Shown in pieces: positions 41,597 through 50,326 of a stretch of DNA of 64,000 bases. How positions within the stretch are numbered: position 1 is the stretch's first letter; the number at the start of each line of letters is the position of its first letter. The notes under the pieces were generated by a model. It saw only the letters and a program-made list of their open reading frames with translations. It was not told the DNA's origin and made no database searches. The position numbers and the translations under genes are program-made. The DNA comes from Sphingomonas sp. (lineage in GTDB: Bacteria > Pseudomonadota > Alphaproteobacteria > Sphingomonadales > Sphingomonadaceae): positions 1,196,394-1,260,393 of the forward strand of contig NZ_JANINP010000007.1 in the NCBI RefSeq assembly GCF_024508665.1, read 5' to 3'.

Positions 41597-42502
41597 ATGG
41601 CTAGCATTCAAACGATCAGCGCTCAGCGCGATGCTGTCGATATCCGCGTCTACGCGCCGGATGAAAGCCTGCGCCCGCTCGTTTCGTCTTATTACTTTCT
41701 CGAATCGATGGGGCCATTGGCCGATTTCGCGCCGCCCGAACAAGCCAATATTCGTTTCGCGATCGAAGGCGTGTGGAGGCTGGGGGGCAGCGACGGCAAG
41801 GAGCCGATCAAACCGTCCAACGCGTCCCTGTTCGGTCCCAGCGATCGCGCCCGTCGCTTCGCCACCGATGGCGGGCTGCTGATGGGGGTCGGGCTTACGG
41901 CGAGAGGTTGGCTCACGCTCATCGGTGGGCATGCGTCGGACTTCGCCAACCTGATCCTTCCGTTGGGGAGGCAATTGGGTCCGTCCGGACTCGAGATCCT
42001 GGGACGGCTTGCGCACGCGTCCGGCGACTCCGAGCGCGTCGCGATCCTCGACGCGATCCTCCGCGACAGGCCAGCGCGACAGAACGCCTATTGTGCGATC
42101 GCTGCCCAGGTCCAGGATGCCATCCAGTCCGGACGAATCGAGGATGTCGCCGACTTGGCCGAGACGGTCGGCGTCGAGCATCGCAGGCTCTTGCGGGTTT
42201 GTACGTCCGCATTCGGTTTTCCGCCGGTCCGCCTGCTGCGTCGCCAGCGCTTCCTGCGGACGCTGAACCGGATGCGGGATCGGCGGGATCAACCGATCGG
42301 TAAGCTGATCGATCCGAGCTATTATGACCAGGCGCATTTCAACCGCGAGTTCAAGGCGTATATGGGGATGACGCCGCGCGCCTATTTTGGGATGCCGCAC
42401 GAAATCGTCGATCGCGTGATGGAGGCCAATGACGGAGCGTCCGATCGGTGGCGTGGGGATCGACGCGAACCGTCGCAGGCAATGGGCCGGGAGCGATACT
42501 GA
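41597..42502 (+). CDS. AraC-family regulator with DUF6597-like N-terminal domain (copy 1)
   Basis: The 301-residue protein starts at ATG 41597 (GGTGGA just upstream; a longer frame begins at 41543). The N-terminal domain (ESLRPLVSSYYFLES, EQANIRFAIEGVWRLGG, FGPSDRARRFATDGGLLMGVGL) is a sensor-like domain; the C-terminal helix-turn-helix has SAFGFPPVRLLRRQRFLRTL and DPSYYDQAHFNREFKAYMGMTPRAYF. A close paralogue follows 148 bases on, likely from tandem duplication. Target and ligand unknown. Confidence 0.87.
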   Translation: MASIQTISAQRDAVDIRVYAPDESLRPLVSSYYFLESMGPLADFAPPEQANIRFAIEGVWRLGGSDGKEPIKPSNASLFGPSDRARRFATDGGLLMGVGLTARGWLTLIGGHASDFANLILPLGRQLGPSGLEILGRLAHASGDSERVAILDAILRDRPARQNAYCAIAAQVQDAIQSGRIEDVADLAETVGVEHRRLLRVCTSAFGFPPVRLLRRQRFLRTLNRMRDRRDQPIGKLIDPSYYDQAHFNREFKAYMGMTPRAYFGMPHEIVDRVMEANDGASDRWRGDRREPSQAMGRERY

Positions 42503-42650
42503 CGCAGAAGACGCGGTTCCTGTCCCAAGGACTGGTAGCGGCGTCGGCCGACCAATCGCGCGGGCCGCATGCGGCCGAGCTGACCTTCATCCAATCTTGG
42601 GGGCTTACCTCCGTGTTCGTTTTTGGACAAAACGGACGCAGAGGAAAAAT

Positions 42651-43553
42651 ATGACCAGTCCGCCTGTGATCGGTGCGTCGCGCGGCGCACCGGAAATTCG
42701 CTTCTACTTGCCTTCCGAAAGGCTGCGTCCCCTGGTCACGTCCTATTATTTCCTCGAATCGGCGGGGCCGTTGGACGATTTCACCCATCCTGAATGGGCC
42801 AATATACGCTTCGCTCTGAATGGCGTGTGGCGGTTCGAGGACGGCGGCATCAAGGATGCGATCGAGCCGTCGCGGGCGGCATTGTTCGGCCCTACCGATC
42901 GCGCACGGCGCTTCACGACTGATGGCGGATTGGCGCTCGGCATCGGCCTGACGCCGCTTGGTTGGCTGACGCTGATCGGTAGCGACGCGTCCGACGTTGC
43001 CAACCTCATTGTCCCGCTGGATAGACAATTGGGCCCGTCGGGTCCGGCCATCCATTCGCGGCTACTCGAAGCGCGTACCGACGCGGAGCGCATCGCTGTC
43101 GTCGATGCCATCCTCGCGGCGCGCCCGCCAACACAGAGCGTCTATCGCGAGCTGGTGGTCAAGGTGCAGCAGGCGTTGCTTTCGGCAACGGCCGACCAGG
43201 TCGGGGATCTCGCCGAGCAACTGGGCATCGAACAGCGCACGCTGCACCGCGTTTGTACCGCCGTGTTCGGGTTTCCGCCGGTGCGATTGTTGCGCCGTCA
43301 GCGCTTTCTGCGCACCTTGGCCAAGGTCCGCGACCGGCTCGACCAGCCGCTCGGCGAGCTGATCGATTCGGGCTATTACGACCAGGCGCATTTCAATCGC
43401 GACTTCAAGGCCTGTATGGGGATGACCCCGCTCGCCTATTTCCGCTTGCCGCGCGAAGCGTTGCGTAGGGCGGCGGAGGAACGCCACCGCGTGCTAGGTG
43501 CGCCGGTCCAGGGCCTGCACGTAGACCAAGATGAGACCGGGAAGGGCGATTAG
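42651..43553 (+). CDS. AraC-family regulator with DUF6597-like N-terminal domain (copy 2)
   Basis: The 300-residue paralogue of the gene at 41597 starts at the ATG at 42651 behind GAGGA. It shares YYFLES-GPL-DF, PEWANIRFALNGVWRF, GPTDRARRFTTDGGLALGIGL and the HTH half AVFGFPPVRLLRRQRFLRTLAKVRDRLDQPLGELIDSGYYDQAHFNRDFKA. C-terminal tails differ, so DNA contacts may be similar while ligands differ. Its last four bases overlap the convergent ruvX. Confidence 0.87.
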   Translation: MTSPPVIGASRGAPEIRFYLPSERLRPLVTSYYFLESAGPLDDFTHPEWANIRFALNGVWRFEDGGIKDAIEPSRAALFGPTDRARRFTTDGGLALGIGLTPLGWLTLIGSDASDVANLIVPLDRQLGPSGPAIHSRLLEARTDAERIAVVDAILAARPPTQSVYRELVVKVQQALLSATADQVGDLAEQLGIEQRTLHRVCTAVFGFPPVRLLRRQRFLRTLAKVRDRLDQPLGELIDSGYYDQAHFNRDFKACMGMTPLAYFRLPREALRRAAEERHRVLGAPVQGLHVDQDETGKGD

Positions 43554-44017
43554 GGCTTAACGGCAACGAGCCCGTCGATCGCGCCCTGCAGGATGTAGCT
43601 CGCCGCCAGCTTGTCGACGCGTTCGGCGCGCTTGGCGCGGCTCAAGTCCTCGGCGATCATCTGACGTTCGACCGCCTGGGTCGACCAGCGTTCGTCCCAC
43701 AGCAGGATCGGCAGGCCGAGATCGGCGATATTGCGCGCGAAGGCGCGCGTCGACTGGGTGCGCGGCGAGTCGGTGCCGTCGAGGTTGAGCGGCAGGCCGA
43801 CGACAATTCCCTTGACCGATTGAGCGGCGGCCAGCGCTACCAGCGCCGCCTTGTCGGCAGTGAACTTGGTGCGGCGGATCAATTCGGCCGGGCTGGCGAA
43901 GCTCCAGCCGGCATCACACAGGGCCGTACCGATCGTCTTCGTCCCGACGTCGAGCCCGAGCAAGCGTCCGCCGGTGGGCAAAGCGGCACGGAACGCGGTG
44001 CGATCCTCGGTAATCAT
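43550..44017 (-). CDS. ruvX: RuvX/YqgF Holliday-junction resolvase-like nuclease
   Basis: The 155-residue RNase H-fold protein has LLGLDVGTKTIGTALCD with the first catalytic Asp, FTADKAALVALAAAQSVKGIVVGLPLNLDG, and LLWDERWSTQAVERQM with the second acidic pair. YqgF is implicated in pre-16S rRNA 5' maturation. It overlaps the stop of the DUF3089 gene by four bases upstream, so the two are coupled. Confidence 0.92.
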   Translation of the reverse strand: MITEDRTAFRAALPTGGRLLGLDVGTKTIGTALCDAGWSFASPAELIRRTKFTADKAALVALAAAQSVKGIVVGLPLNLDGTDSPRTQSTRAFARNIADLGLPILLWDERWSTQAVERQMIAEDLSRAKRAERVDKLAASYILQGAIDGLVAVKP

Positions 44018-45165
44018 CGGTTCTTCGCGCTTGGGGAAGGGGTGGAGGCCGCTACAGGCTTGTCACCGGCGAAGGTCGCAAACCGGCGCGCGGCATCTTT
44101 CCGGACGTTCACCCAGAACATCGAATAATCGAACACATGGTAATTATTGCCGGGCAGGACATAGCCGCCGAGATTGACCGGCTGGCCGATCGACAGGAAA
44201 CCGCGCCCGAAACATTTGGCGGGGACGCCGGGCACGCCCAAGATCGCGCTGCCCAGATCCTTGGACGGGATCAGCGTTCCGAGATTGTCTTTCGCTTTCG
44301 CAGCGGCGCCAGGCGTCCCGGTGACCGGATTGGTGCAGACCATGTCGGTGCCCTTGCGCGGCTTGCCGTCGAATCCGGAGGTCGCGTCGTAGACGTCGGT
44401 GATCATCGACGGATCGGCGGGCTCGGCGAAGCTTTGCCACGACAGGATGCAGCCGGCCTGCTCGGCGGTAGCGCATTCGGGCAAGCCGAGCGCGGGAAGG
44501 TCATGGAGCTTCGAGATCGGCCAGCCGACGACGTACGCCGCGACGATCCGCTTCGCGAGCGGCTGGCCCGCTACCCGTTCGCGCAACAGGCGTTCGAGAT
44601 GAAGCGCGCCCTGGCTGTGCCCTGCCAGGATGATCGGACGATCCGGGCCCACCTCCTTGAGGAATTCGTCGAACGCCGCGAGCACGTCGCGATAGGCGAA
44701 GTCGAGCGCCTTCCGTGCCTCGGCCCGGCTGGTCAGGAATGCGCCGAACGTCGCCTGGCGATAGCGCGGCGCCCAAATCTCGCCGGTCTCGTTGAACGCC
44801 GAAGCCTGGCCGCGAAGGAAGACCGCCGCGGTATTGTTGGCCTGGGCATCGTCGAGCGGGGCGTTCCAGTGCGCGCGGTCGATATACGAGGTGGGGTGAA
44901 TGAAGAAGACCGCGGCCGCTGGTTTCTCGCCCGGTTTGAAATCGGCCGGCGTCCATAGCGCGGGATTGTTCGGGATATCCGGCCGCGCCAACCACATGGC
45001 GGGCTTTTCATAAGCTTCTGCTGGGGTAATCGGCCCGCCTTCGAATTGCGCGCTCGGGATCAACGCCGCCTTCATCAGGTCTTTGCCGTAGAAGCGGTAA
45101 ACGAACGCACCTGCGCCGACGAGCAGGATCAGGACGATCATCAAATACAGAAATTTGCGGGCCAA
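44014..45165 (-). CDS. DUF3089-family alpha/beta hydrolase, membrane-anchored or exported
   Basis: The 383-residue protein begins with a basic start and one hydrophobic helix (MARKFLYLMIVLILLVGAGAFVY), a signal anchor. The catalytic domain has AAVFFIHPTSYIDRAHWNAPLDD, the nucleophile elbow LAGHSQGALHLERLL and late Asp/His candidates (AAYVVGWPIS, NYHVFDYSMFWVN). DUF3089 proteins are lipase-like hydrolases with unknown substrates. It diverges from gatC; ruvX follows with overlap. Confidence 0.85.
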   Translation of the reverse strand: MARKFLYLMIVLILLVGAGAFVYRFYGKDLMKAALIPSAQFEGGPITPAEAYEKPAMWLARPDIPNNPALWTPADFKPGEKPAAAVFFIHPTSYIDRAHWNAPLDDAQANNTAAVFLRGQASAFNETGEIWAPRYRQATFGAFLTSRAEARKALDFAYRDVLAAFDEFLKEVGPDRPIILAGHSQGALHLERLLRERVAGQPLAKRIVAAYVVGWPISKLHDLPALGLPECATAEQAGCILSWQSFAEPADPSMITDVYDATSGFDGKPRKGTDMVCTNPVTGTPGAAAKAKDNLGTLIPSKDLGSAILGVPGVPAKCFGRGFLSIGQPVNLGGYVLPGNNYHVFDYSMFWVNVRKDAARRFATFAGDKPVAASTPSPSAKNR

Positions 45166-45251
45166 GAACGCGCTCCGATTGTCGTCCGGGTCCCGTGCCC
45201 CATCGTCGCGGCGGTTGCAATCGTGGCGGCCGCTCTGCTAGCCGCGCGGCC

Positions 45252-45539
45252 ATGTCCGTAGACGCTGCAACCGTGAAGAAGATCGCGAGCCTCGCCCGCA
45301 TCGCGATCACCGACGAGGAAGTCGCGAAGATCGCGCCCGAACTCGACAACATCCTGGGCTGGATCGAGCAATTGGGTGAGGTCGACACGTCCTCGGTCGA
45401 GCCGATGACCGCCGTCATTGCCAATCATCTCCGTCTCCGCGACGACGTTGTCACGGATGGCGGCAAGCGCGACGCCGTGCTGGCCAATGCCCCCCAGGCC
45501 GAACACGGCTTCTTCACCGTGCCGAAGGTGATCGAATAA
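45252..45539 (+). CDS. gatC: Aspartyl/glutamyl-tRNA(Asn/Gln) amidotransferase subunit C
   Basis: GatC holds the GatCAB transamidase together. The 95-residue protein starts at the ATG at 45252 (MSVDAATVKKIASLARIAITDEEV) and has the core LARIAITDEEVAKIAPELDNILGWIEQLGEVDT and ending FFTVPKVIE. An upstream ATG at 45195 would add 19 arginine-rich residues. Its last base is the first of gatA (TAATG), so the two are coupled. gatB is not in the window. Confidence 0.95.
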   Translation: MSVDAATVKKIASLARIAITDEEVAKIAPELDNILGWIEQLGEVDTSSVEPMTAVIANHLRLRDDVVTDGGKRDAVLANAPQAEHGFFTVPKVIE

Positions 45540-47023
45540 TGACCAATCTCACCGATCTCGGCGTCCGCGAACTTCGCGACGGCGTCCGCGCGGGCACTTT
45601 TTCGGCGCGCGAAGTGGCCGATGCGCACATCGTCGCCGTCAGCAAGGCGAAGCAACTCAACGCCTTCCTGGTCGAAACCCCCGATCACGCGATCGCGGCG
45701 GCCAACGAAGCCGATGCCGCCCGCGCCGCGGGCGAAACGCTCAAGCCGCTGGCCGGCGTGCCGATCGGCATGAAAGACCTGTTCTGCACCAAGGGCGTGC
45801 AGTCGGCGGCCGCGAGCCATATCCTCGAGGGGTTCAAGCCCGAATACGAATCGACCGTCAGCCAGAAATTGTGGGATGCGGGCGCAGGCATGTTGGGCAA
45901 GCTCAACATGGATCAGTTCGCGATGGGATCGTCGAACGAGACCAGCTATTTCGGCAACGTCATCTCGCCCTGGCGACGCGCGGACGGCGGCAACGCGCCG
46001 CTCGCGCCCGGCGGATCGTCGGGCGGCAGTTCAGCGTCGATTGCGGCGCGCTTGTGCCCCGCGGCGACCGGGACCGACACCGGCGGCTCGATCCGCCAGC
46101 CTGCGGCCTTCACCGGCATTGCCGGGATCAAGCCGACTTATGGCCGCTGCTCGCGCTGGGGCATCATCGCCTTCGCTTCGAGCCTCGACCAGGCCGGGCC
46201 CATGGCGCGCGACGTACGCGACTGCGCAATCATGCTCGAGGCGATGAGCGGGTTCGATCCCAAGGATTCGACCAGCCTCGAGCTCGACGTGCCCAAATGG
46301 GAGGCCGGGCTCAACGCCAGCCTGGCGGGCAAGCGGATCGGTATCCCGAAGGAATATCGCGTCGACGGCATGCCTGCCGAGATCGAGGCGCTCTGGCAGC
46401 AGGGCATCGACTGGGTGAAGGATGCTGGCGCCGAGGTGGTCGAGGTGTCGTTGCCGCACACCAAATATGCGCTGCCGGCCTATTACATCATCGCTCCAGC
46501 CGAGGCGTCGTCGAACCTCGCGCGCTATGATGGCGTGCGCTACGGCCTGCGCGACTTGCCGGAGGGCGCCAACCTCCAGGAAATGTACGCCGCGACCCGC
46601 GCGGCCGGCTTCGGGGCGGAGGTCAAGCGCCGCATCCTGATCGGCACCTATGTGCTCTCGGCAGGCTTTTACGACGCTTATTACACTCAGGCGCAGAAGG
46701 TGCGCACGTTGATCGCACGCGACTTCGACCGTGCCTGGGAAACCTGCGACCTGCTGCTCACCCCGACCGCGCCCTCGGCGGCGTTCGCGCTCGGCGAGAA
46801 GTCGGCCGATCCGATCGCGATGTATTTGAACGACGTCTTCACCGTGCCGTCGAGCCTGGCTGGTCTGCCGGCGATGTCGGTGCCGGGCGGCCTCGACAAG
46901 GCCGGGCTGCCGCTCGGGCTCCAGGTGATCGGCAAGGCGCTCGACGAACAGGGCGTGCTCGATGCGTGCCTGGCGATCGAGGAGCGCGCCGGGTTCACGG
47001 CACGACCGGACGCCTGGTGGTAG
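45539..47023 (+). CDS. gatA: Aspartyl/glutamyl-tRNA(Asn/Gln) amidotransferase subunit A
   Basis: GatA is the glutaminase subunit that supplies ammonia for converting Glu-tRNA(Gln) and Asp-tRNA(Asn). The 494-residue amidase-signature enzyme has the Ser-Ser-Lys triad region: K in GVPIGMKDLFCTKG, GGSSGGSSASIAARLCPAATGTDTGGSIRQPAAF with both serines, and GIKPTYGRCSRWG. It follows gatC with a one-base overlap. Confidence 0.97.
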   Translation: MTNLTDLGVRELRDGVRAGTFSAREVADAHIVAVSKAKQLNAFLVETPDHAIAAANEADAARAAGETLKPLAGVPIGMKDLFCTKGVQSAAASHILEGFKPEYESTVSQKLWDAGAGMLGKLNMDQFAMGSSNETSYFGNVISPWRRADGGNAPLAPGGSSGGSSASIAARLCPAATGTDTGGSIRQPAAFTGIAGIKPTYGRCSRWGIIAFASSLDQAGPMARDVRDCAIMLEAMSGFDPKDSTSLELDVPKWEAGLNASLAGKRIGIPKEYRVDGMPAEIEALWQQGIDWVKDAGAEVVEVSLPHTKYALPAYYIIAPAEASSNLARYDGVRYGLRDLPEGANLQEMYAATRAAGFGAEVKRRILIGTYVLSAGFYDAYYTQAQKVRTLIARDFDRAWETCDLLLTPTAPSAAFALGEKSADPIAMYLNDVFTVPSSLAGLPAMSVPGGLDKAGLPLGLQVIGKALDEQGVLDACLAIEERAGFTARPDAWW

Positions 47024-47073
47024 CGGCAGCCTAAACGCCTCTGCTACTGCATGTTTGGACACCGGAGGTTCGA

Positions 47074-47457
47074 TTGACCCGAACGCTGGGGCAGCCGCCG
47101 CAACATGCCATTTCGGTCGACCGCAAGCGGTCGCTGGTGATCCTGCGGCTTGCGGGGTTTCTGGCGCCTGCCGATGTACAGCGCATCTCCGCCGAAGAGC
47201 AGGCTGCCGTCCGAAGCCTGGGCGTGCCCGCCGGCACCCACAATTTCCTGATCGACGCTCGTGCCCTCGATGCTCAGTCGGCGGATGTCGTCGCCATGAT
47301 CCAGCACACGACCGACATGGTACCGATCAAGCCGCGACGTCTCGCGATCGTCGCGCGCTACGGGCTCAACAAGATCCAGGCCAGGCGCATGATCGGCGAG
47401 CGTGAGATCGGCCTGTTCGACAGCGAGGAAGAGGCGCTGGCCTACCTGATGGAGTGA
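47074..47457 (+). CDS. STAS/SpoIIAA-like protein of unknown function
   Basis: The 127-residue protein has a beta-rich start (HAISVDRKRSLVILRLAGFLAPADVQRISAEEQAAV) and FLIDARALDAQSADVVAMIQHTT, which resembles STAS-fold anti-anti-sigma or SpoIIAA-like proteins of about this size. The C-terminus (REIGLFDSEEEALAYLME) also fits SpoIIAA-like domains. It has its own RBS-like GGAGG ahead of the start and lies 50 bases after gatA. Function unknown. Confidence 0.6.
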   Translation: MTRTLGQPPQHAISVDRKRSLVILRLAGFLAPADVQRISAEEQAAVRSLGVPAGTHNFLIDARALDAQSADVVAMIQHTTDMVPIKPRRLAIVARYGLNKIQARRMIGEREIGLFDSEEEALAYLME

Positions 47458-47474
47458 ACTGGCGCTCGGCCGGC

Positions 47475-47684
47475 TCAGTTCCGCTCGACCGAATCCAAGA
47501 TCCGCGCCCCGGCCATGAACACAGCGATGGGGCAGACGGAGAACAGCATCCAGCCGCCGAACCCGGGATATTGCTGGACGTAATGCACCCCGCGCTCGAC
47601 CGCGCCGAGGCCCAGGCCATAGATCACCATGAAGGCCTCGAACTTGGTCTTAATGACGAACAGGCGGGCAATCTTGGCGAACAT
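47475..47684 (-). CDS. Small two-helix membrane protein, conserved-type hypothetical
   Basis: The 69-residue protein from the ATG at 47682-47684 (MFAKIARLFVIKTKFEAFMVIYGLGLGAVERG) has two hydrophobic segments (FMVIYGLGLGAV and MLFSVCPIAVFMAGARIL). The pattern with VHYVQQYPGFGGWMLF is of a type I associate with small sphingomonad membrane proteins, but I cannot name it. A GTG at 47696 is an alternative start. It converges with the STAS-like gene. Confidence 0.6.
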   Translation of the reverse strand: MFAKIARLFVIKTKFEAFMVIYGLGLGAVERGVHYVQQYPGFGGWMLFSVCPIAVFMAGARILDSVERN

Positions 47685-47771
47685 GCCAATCTTCACGCAT
47701 GACCCGTGCCAATGGCGGAAACGCGTCATTTCGCGTTAACGAATATGGTTACCTGTAAATTTACCCGACAG

Positions 47772-49019
47772 TCACGAGCGCTGGATCTCGGTCAGTGCGG
47801 CGATCAAGCGGTCTACCTCCTCGGCGGTGTTGTAATGGCACAGGCCGACGCGAAGGAGGCCGCCCGTGTCGGCCATGCCGAGCCGAGCGAGAACTTCGAC
47901 CGCATAGAAATGGCCGGCCCAGGCGAAGATGCCGCGTTTCGCCAGATGCTGCGCGATCTCTGGGGCGGTGTGGCCGGACAGCGTGAAGGAGAAGGTCGGG
48001 ACACGCCCCTCCATCGTCGGCGGACCCCAGAGCCGAAGGCCGGGGATTGTCGCGAACCCTGCAAGGAGGCGGTTGCCTAGGTCATGTTCGTAGGCTGTGG
48101 CGGCGGTCATCGCCGCGACCAGCCGCGAGCGCCGGCTATTCGCAGTTGGATCGGCGGTTTCGCCCAGCCATTCGAGATAGGAGATCGTACCCAGCACGCC
48201 GGCCTGGCCTTCGAACGACGGCGTCCCGGTTTCGAAACGATGTGCGCCCTCGTCCCCGGCGGGGCGGACCTTATAGGCGCGGACGCGATCGTCGAGGCGT
48301 GGGTTCATCCACAGCACACCCTGATGCGGTCCGAAGAATTTATACGGCGAACAGGCGACGAAATCCGCGCCCATCGCGGCAACGTCGGTGACCAAATGCG
48401 GAACCGATTGCACCGCGTCGACATAGACGAGGGCGTCGCTTCGCTCGCGAACCAGCTTCACCGCCTCGGCGATAGGATTGACCGTGCCGAGCGCGTTGCT
48501 GGCGACGCCGAGCGCCACCAGCCGCGTCTTCGGTCCCAGCAATGCGGCAAGGTCGTCGAGCGTCCAGCGGCCGGTCGCCGGATCGAAATCGAGCCAGCGC
48601 ACCGTCATGTCGCGATCTTCGGCGATTTGCAGCCAAGGCGCGACATTGGCGTCGTGGTCGAGCCGCGTGACAATCAGTTCGTCGCCGTCATGCCAGTCGC
48701 GAGCGAGCGCGCGCGACACGGCGAAGGTGAGGGAGGTCATGTTGGGCCCGAACGCGATCTCTTCGGGCTGGGCGCCAAGGAGATCGGCGATCGCCGCATG
48801 CGCGTCTGCGGACAGGCGGTCCGTTTCGATCGACGTGGCGAACGGTCCGCCCGAATTGGCGGTGCCATCGGTCAGATGCGCCGTCATCGCCCGGATCGCA
48901 GCGTCACAGGCTTGCGTGCCGCCGGGAGCGTCGAAATAGGCTGCCGGCTGGCCCTCGACCTCCCGCGACAGAGCGGGAAAATGCGAGCGGACGGCATCGA
49001 TCGGGAAATTCTGCATCAA
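47772..49019 (-). CDS. Cysteine desulfurase-like PLP enzyme (class V aminotransferase)
   Basis: The 415-residue protein has the class V fold: YFDAPGGTQACDAAIRAM, TSLTFAVSRALARDWHDGDELIVTRLDHDANVAPW, VYVDAVQSVPHLVTDVAAMGADFVACSPYKFFGPHQGVLWM with the PLP lysine in SPYKFFGPH. This matches the cysteine-desulfurase-like subgroup (TIGR01976-type), not IscS/SufS. The reaction is uncertain. It diverges from asd. Confidence 0.87.
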   Translation of the reverse strand: MMQNFPIDAVRSHFPALSREVEGQPAAYFDAPGGTQACDAAIRAMTAHLTDGTANSGGPFATSIETDRLSADAHAAIADLLGAQPEEIAFGPNMTSLTFAVSRALARDWHDGDELIVTRLDHDANVAPWLQIAEDRDMTVRWLDFDPATGRWTLDDLAALLGPKTRLVALGVASNALGTVNPIAEAVKLVRERSDALVYVDAVQSVPHLVTDVAAMGADFVACSPYKFFGPHQGVLWMNPRLDDRVRAYKVRPAGDEGAHRFETGTPSFEGQAGVLGTISYLEWLGETADPTANSRRSRLVAAMTAATAYEHDLGNRLLAGFATIPGLRLWGPPTMEGRVPTFSFTLSGHTAPEIAQHLAKRGIFAWAGHFYAVEVLARLGMADTGGLLRVGLCHYNTAEEVDRLIAALTEIQRS

Positions 49020-49127
49020 CCTGACCTTGCTGAGGCGACAAGAAATTGCGCGCTTCCATTCTTACCTGTGGAGCCTAAAGAGCAAGCGCCGCCGCAAGGG
49101 TGGTTACGCAAAATTGGGATCGAAGTG

Positions 49128-50156
49128 ATGGGTTACCGTGTGGTCGTCGCTGGCGCGACCGGCAATGTCGGGCGCGAAATGTTGAACATCCTGGCCGAGC
49201 GGGAATTTCCCGCCGACGAGATCGCCGTCCTGGCGTCGTCGCGCTCGACCGGCGATATTATCGACTTCGGCGAGACCGGCAAAACCCTCAAGATCCAGAA
49301 TATCGACCATTTCGACCCGACCGGCTGGGACATGGCGCTATTCGCGATCGGCAGCGAGGCGACCGCGATCCACGCGCCGCGCTTCGCCGCCGCGGGCTGC
49401 ACGGTGATCGACAATTCGTCGCTCTACCGGATGGACCCCGACGTGCCGCTGATCGTGCCCGAGGTTAACCCGGACGCGATCAACGGCTATACGAAGAAGA
49501 ACATCATCGCCAATCCGAACTGCTCGACCGCGCAGATGGTCGTGGCACTGAAGCCGCTGCACGATGCCGCGACAATCAAGCGTGTCGTCGTCGCGACCTA
49601 TCAATCGGTGTCCGGCGCCGGCAAGGCGGGGATGGACGAACTGTTCGAACAGTCGCGCAACATCTTCGTCGGCGACCAGGCCGAGCCGTCCAAGTTCACC
49701 AAGCAAATCGCCTTCAACGTCATTCCGCACATCGACAAGTTCCTCGAGGACGGGTCGACCAAGGAAGAGTGGAAGATGGTCGTCGAAACCAAAAAGATAC
49801 TCGATCCCAAGATCAAGGTCACCGCGACCTGCGTCCGCGTGCCGGTGTTCGTCGGCCATTCGGAAGCGATCAACATCGAGTTCGAAGACGAGATTTCGGC
49901 CGAGGAGGCGCAGAATATCTTGCGCGAGGCGCCGGGGGTGATGCTCGTCGACAAGCGCGAGGACGGCGGATACGTGACGCCGGTTGAGTGTGTCGGCGAA
50001 TATGCGACCTATATCAGCCGTGTGCGCGAGGATTCGACTGTCGATAACGGCCTGTCGCTGTGGTGCGTGTCGGACAACCTCCGCAAAGGCGCCGCGCTGA
50101 ACGCGGTGCAGATCGCGGAACTGCTCGGTCGCAGGCACCTCCAAAAGGCGGCTTGA
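49128..50156 (+). CDS. asd: Aspartate-semialdehyde dehydrogenase
   Basis: Asd reduces aspartyl phosphate to the semialdehyde used for lysine, diaminopimelate, threonine and methionine. The 342-residue protein has VVVAGATGNVGREMLNILAEREFP, IIANPNCSTAQMVVALKPLHD with the catalytic Cys, and SGAGKAGMDELFEQSRNIF. Start at ATG 49128; a GTG three bases earlier is possible. The gene is followed by an inverted-repeat element that also supplies the next RBS. Confidence 0.96.
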   Translation: MGYRVVVAGATGNVGREMLNILAEREFPADEIAVLASSRSTGDIIDFGETGKTLKIQNIDHFDPTGWDMALFAIGSEATAIHAPRFAAAGCTVIDNSSLYRMDPDVPLIVPEVNPDAINGYTKKNIIANPNCSTAQMVVALKPLHDAATIKRVVVATYQSVSGAGKAGMDELFEQSRNIFVGDQAEPSKFTKQIAFNVIPHIDKFLEDGSTKEEWKMVVETKKILDPKIKVTATCVRVPVFVGHSEAINIEFEDEISAEEAQNILREAPGVMLVDKREDGGYVTPVECVGEYATYISRVREDSTVDNGLSLWCVSDNLRKGAALNAVQIAELLGRRHLQKAA

Positions 50157-50170
50157 CGGCAGCGGCCCAT

Positions 50171-50322
50171 TAGAAAATCCTCCCCATCGAAGATTGGGAG
50201 AGGGACCTAGACGCGACGCGGCTTGGTGGAGGGGCCGCAGCCGCTTAGCGGCGAGGACGGGACGTTCCCCTCCACCACCGCCTTCGGCGGCGACCCCTTC
50301 CCCAAGCGATCTTGGGGAGGAT
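50171..50322. repeat. Inverted-repeat element carrying the RBS of the next gene
   Basis: Ends AAATCCTCCCCATCGAAGAT and CCAAGCGATCTTGGGGAGGATTT mirror each other, and inner blocks repeat (GGTGGAGGGG against CCCCTCCACC). The right arm ends GGGGAGGATTTCA and lies directly before the ATG at 50327, so the repeat provides the Shine-Dalgarno. The outer TCCTCCCC/GGGGAGGA block is the same as in the terminator at 62425. Confidence 0.78.
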
Positions 50323-50326
50323 TTCA

